Source: UMGS1766 sp963597355
GTDB lineage: Bacteria; Bacillota; Clostridia; Oscillospirales; Oscillospiraceae
Direction: 5' to 3'
Assembly (NCBI GenBank): GCA_963597355.1
Contig: CAVBPR010000008.1
Coordinates: 1-22,902, forward strand
Length of the DNA stretch: 22,902 nucleotides
Translations under genes and position numbers: made by a program
Notes under the pieces: model-generated
Seen by the model: the letters and a program-made list of their open reading frames with translations, nothing else
What the model was told of the DNA's origin: nothing
Databases searched by the model: none
Part shown: piece by piece, positions 21,402 through 22,902 of the stretch
How positions within the stretch are numbered: the first letter of the stretch is position 1
Layout: every line of letters begins with the position of its first letter

Positions 21402-21435
21402 AAACTGTGACCTCCTTCGCTAAAACTGAGTTGAT

Positions 21436-21473
21436 AAAAAGCGCATACAGGCAGGGACCTGTATGCGCTTTTT
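21436..21473 (-). terminator. Terminator of the thiolase-CoA transferase operon
   Basis: Bases 21436-21451 pair perfectly with 21458-21473 (16 pairs) around a 6-nt loop, with A- and T-runs at the two ends. It separates the operon from the TetR gene. Confidence 0.9.
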
Positions 21474-21491
21474 CTGTAGGAACTGATTCAA

Positions 21492-22148
21492 TCAGCACAT
21501 GGGCTTTAAATCCTCGGCAACACGGAAATCTGCTTCCGTTGCCTCACGAATCTGATCAATTGTAAATTCAGGATTGTATTCCGTGAGGACAAGTCCCTGA
21601 TCCGTTACCTGAAGTACGCACATCTCGGTGATAATTGTATGTACACATTTCACCGCTGTGTAAGGCAAACGGCACTTTTTCAAAATTTTGGGCTTTCCTT
21701 TTGCTGTGTGCTCCATGGCAATGATAACATGCTTTGCGCCCACAAGCAAGTCCATAGCACCGCCCATACCAGGCATTTTTTTGCCGGGAATGATCCAGTT
21801 AGACAGGCTTCCTTCTTCGTCCACTTCCAGACCGCCCAAAATGGTGGCATCGACGTGACCGCCACGGATCATTGCGAAGGAAGTAGCCGAGTCGATAAAT
21901 GCACCGCCAACCGCTACCGCAGACGGATTTCCGCCGGCATCCACCACATGCAGTGGAGCGTGCGTCCATTCGTCGACCGATGCAGAGGCTACAATGCCAT
22001 TCTCTGACTGCAGAGTAACATGCACATCATCCGGCAGGAACTGAGGCACCAAAGTCGGCAAACCAATGCCAAGATTTACTACGTCACCATCGTGCAGTTC
22101 CTTTGCCACGCGACGGGCAATAAACGCTTTTATCTCAGACCGTTCCAC
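21492..22148 (-). CDS. CoA-transferase subunit B (AtoA/CtfB-like)
   Basis: 218 aa, full length for the beta subunit of acetoacetate/butyrate CoA-transferases. The protein follows AtoA closely: ARRVAKELHDGDVVNLGIGLPT, the catalytic glutamate in QSENG, SFAMIRGGHVDATILGGLEVDEEG, NWIIPGKKMPGMGGAMDLLVGA and VIIAMEHTAKG (given as separate family segments). With subunit A it moves CoA between acyl-CoA and a carboxylic acid. The residues after the catalytic Glu read IVASASVDEW, not the usual glycine-rich FLGLGP, which may alter acyl selectivity. Its start overlaps subunit A by 14 bp, indicating coupled translation. Confidence 0.9.
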   Translation of the reverse strand: MERSEIKAFIARRVAKELHDGDVVNLGIGLPTLVPQFLPDDVHVTLQSENGIVASASVDEWTHAPLHVVDAGGNPSAVAVGGAFIDSATSFAMIRGGHVDATILGGLEVDEEGSLSNWIIPGKKMPGMGGAMDLLVGAKHVIIAMEHTAKGKPKILKKCRLPYTAVKCVHTIITEMCVLQVTDQGLVLTEYNPEFTIDQIREATEADFRVAEDLKPMC

Positions 22149-22836
22149 GCTTTTTGCCTCCCTTCACCACATAATCTACATAAACGCTCTGGGTACGAAC
22201 ATCTTCCGGAACGATACCGCCCAGGGCAACCAGTTCTTCTGCCTCCACGATAACCGTATCAGCAGCAGTTGCCATCACAATGTTGAAGTTGCTGGTTGCT
22301 CCCCGATACCACACGTTTCCGTTGGGATCTACCTTTGAACCGCCAATCAGCGCAACATCTGCATGCAGTGCATCCATGAGCAGGTAATCGCGTCCATGAA
22401 TTGTCTGTCGACCCAGGCAGAGAGGAGAGTCTTCAACAATGGTGCCAACACCGGTGGGAGTCAGCACGCCGCCCAATCCGGCACCACCTGCGCGGATCAT
22501 TTCTGCCATGGAACCCTGAGGCACTAAAAGTACCTCAAGCGTTCCATCCTGCATAGACTGAGTAGCAACTTCCGGGTTCAATCCCACGTGAGTTGCAATC
22601 AGCCGCTTGACCTGATGATTGTGCACCAGCTTTGCAATGCCATAGTGCTCTTCGCCCATCGGGCCGCCCGGCATAGCTGCATCATTGCAAATAACCGTCA
22701 GATCTTTCACATCGCTTTTTGCCAGCGCATCCAGGATATCATGCGGATTGCCGCAACCCATAAAGCCGCCAACCATAACCGTAGCGCCATCATGGATCAT
22801 TCCAACCGCAGTATCAAAATCAATCAGTTTTGCCAT
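22135..22836 (-). CDS. CoA-transferase subunit A (AtoD/CtfA-like)
   Basis: About 233 aa. It shows the alpha-subunit glycine loop VGGFMGCGNP, then LVPQGSMAEMIRAGGAGLGG, LTPTGVGT and DVALIGGSKVDPNGN, all typical of AtoD/CtfA. Together with subunit B it forms an acyl-CoA:carboxylate CoA-transferase, used by butyrate and acetoacetate-metabolising anaerobes. The start at 22836 lies one base after the thiolase stop (TGATATG) with GGAG in the thiolase end as ribosome site; in-frame codons continuing to the window edge are the thiolase gene read in another frame. Confidence 0.93.
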   Translation of the reverse strand: MAKLIDFDTAVGMIHDGATVMVGGFMGCGNPHDILDALAKSDVKDLTVICNDAAMPGGPMGEEHYGIAKLVHNHQVKRLIATHVGLNPEVATQSMQDGTLEVLLVPQGSMAEMIRAGGAGLGGVLTPTGVGTIVEDSPLCLGRQTIHGRDYLLMDALHADVALIGGSKVDPNGNVWYRGATSNFNIVMATAADTVIVEAEELVALGGIVPEDVRTQSVYVDYVVKGGKKRGTV

Positions 22837-22837
22837 A

Positions 22838-22902
22838 TCAGCACTTCTCCCAGATGGTAGCAACGCCCTGGCCGCCGCCGATGCAGAGGGTAGCCAGACC
22901 AT
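22838..22902 (-). CDS. Thiolase (acetyl-CoA acetyltransferase), C-terminal end, partial
   Basis: Bases 22900-22838 encode GLATLCIGGGQGVATIWEKC and stop. GLATLCIGGGQG is the hallmark C-terminal thiolase motif with the catalytic cysteine in CIGGGQG. The rest lies beyond the window. Placed one base before CoA-transferase subunit A, it forms a thl-ctfA-ctfB type operon for acetoacetyl-CoA and acyl-CoA exchange. Confidence 0.92.
   Translation of the reverse strand, partial: GLATLCIGGGQGVATIWEKC

Noticed and set aside
22840..22902. N-terminal extension of CoA-transferase A to the window edge
   Set aside because: These bases read in another frame give the thiolase C-terminal motif GLATLCIGGGQG, and the CoA-transferase family start is at 22836.

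Overview
The window reads as chromosome of an anaerobic Clostridia, most likely a gut member of the Oscillospirales. The support is Gram-positive style: strong AGGAGG-type ribosome sites, TTGACA/TATAAT promoters, dense rho-independent terminators, a SAM-I riboswitch on metK and small Clostridia-type mobile-element genes. The species cannot be named from sequence alone.

Left end (1-783): debris of a mobile element. A ribbon-helix-helix regulator gene and a short truncated gene (40 codons) diverge from a control region in which a perfect 14-bp inverted repeat overlaps both -35 boxes. Next (848-1176) is a promoter-to-terminator unit with no gene that looks like a structured non-coding RNA of about 290 nt. 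It faces a minus-strand gene (1244-2152) for a shortened, apparently degenerate CbiE/CbiT (precorrin-6Y methyltransferase) protein.

2286-7471: tRNA-Leu(GAG) and tRNA-Ala(GGC), the latter occupied by a 4.8-kb integrative element bounded by 47-bp direct repeats (attL 2572-2618, attR 7380-7426). Inside are a tyrosine integrase beside attL, a minus-strand three-gene set with a winged-helix protein, a long repeat-rich intergenic region, a four-gene plus-strand operon of unknown function, and a serine recombinase beside attR. The four-gene operon starts at a -35 box followed by a (TA)8 tract, a layout that could switch on and off by repeat slippage. No relaxase, capsid or toxin gene is visible, so the element looks mobilised in trans or satellite-like.

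7576-14796 (plus strand): a PrsA/SurA-type membrane foldase, tRNA-Gly(CCC), a DUF2156 protein, then an Old Yellow Enzyme/2,4-dienoyl-CoA reductase-type flavoenzyme, a LysR regulator, a short-chain dehydrogenase and a Dabb (stress-responsive A/B barrel) protein. The last four look like a regulated catabolic or reductive gene set.

14806-22902 (minus strand): a CoaX-type pantothenate kinase with altered motifs; a SAM-riboswitch operon of metK and a nitrilase-family amidase; a Nudix hydrolase; a YgjP-like metallopeptidase; a four-TM membrane protein cotranscribed with a DAPG/phloretin hydrolase-family enzyme; a TetR regulator; and an operon of thiolase (partial), CoA-transferase A and CoA-transferase B. 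The OYE/SDR/Dabb set, the phloretin-hydrolase-like gene and the thiolase/CoA-transferase genes together suggest, as inference only, metabolism of aromatic plant compounds feeding acyl-CoA fermentation.
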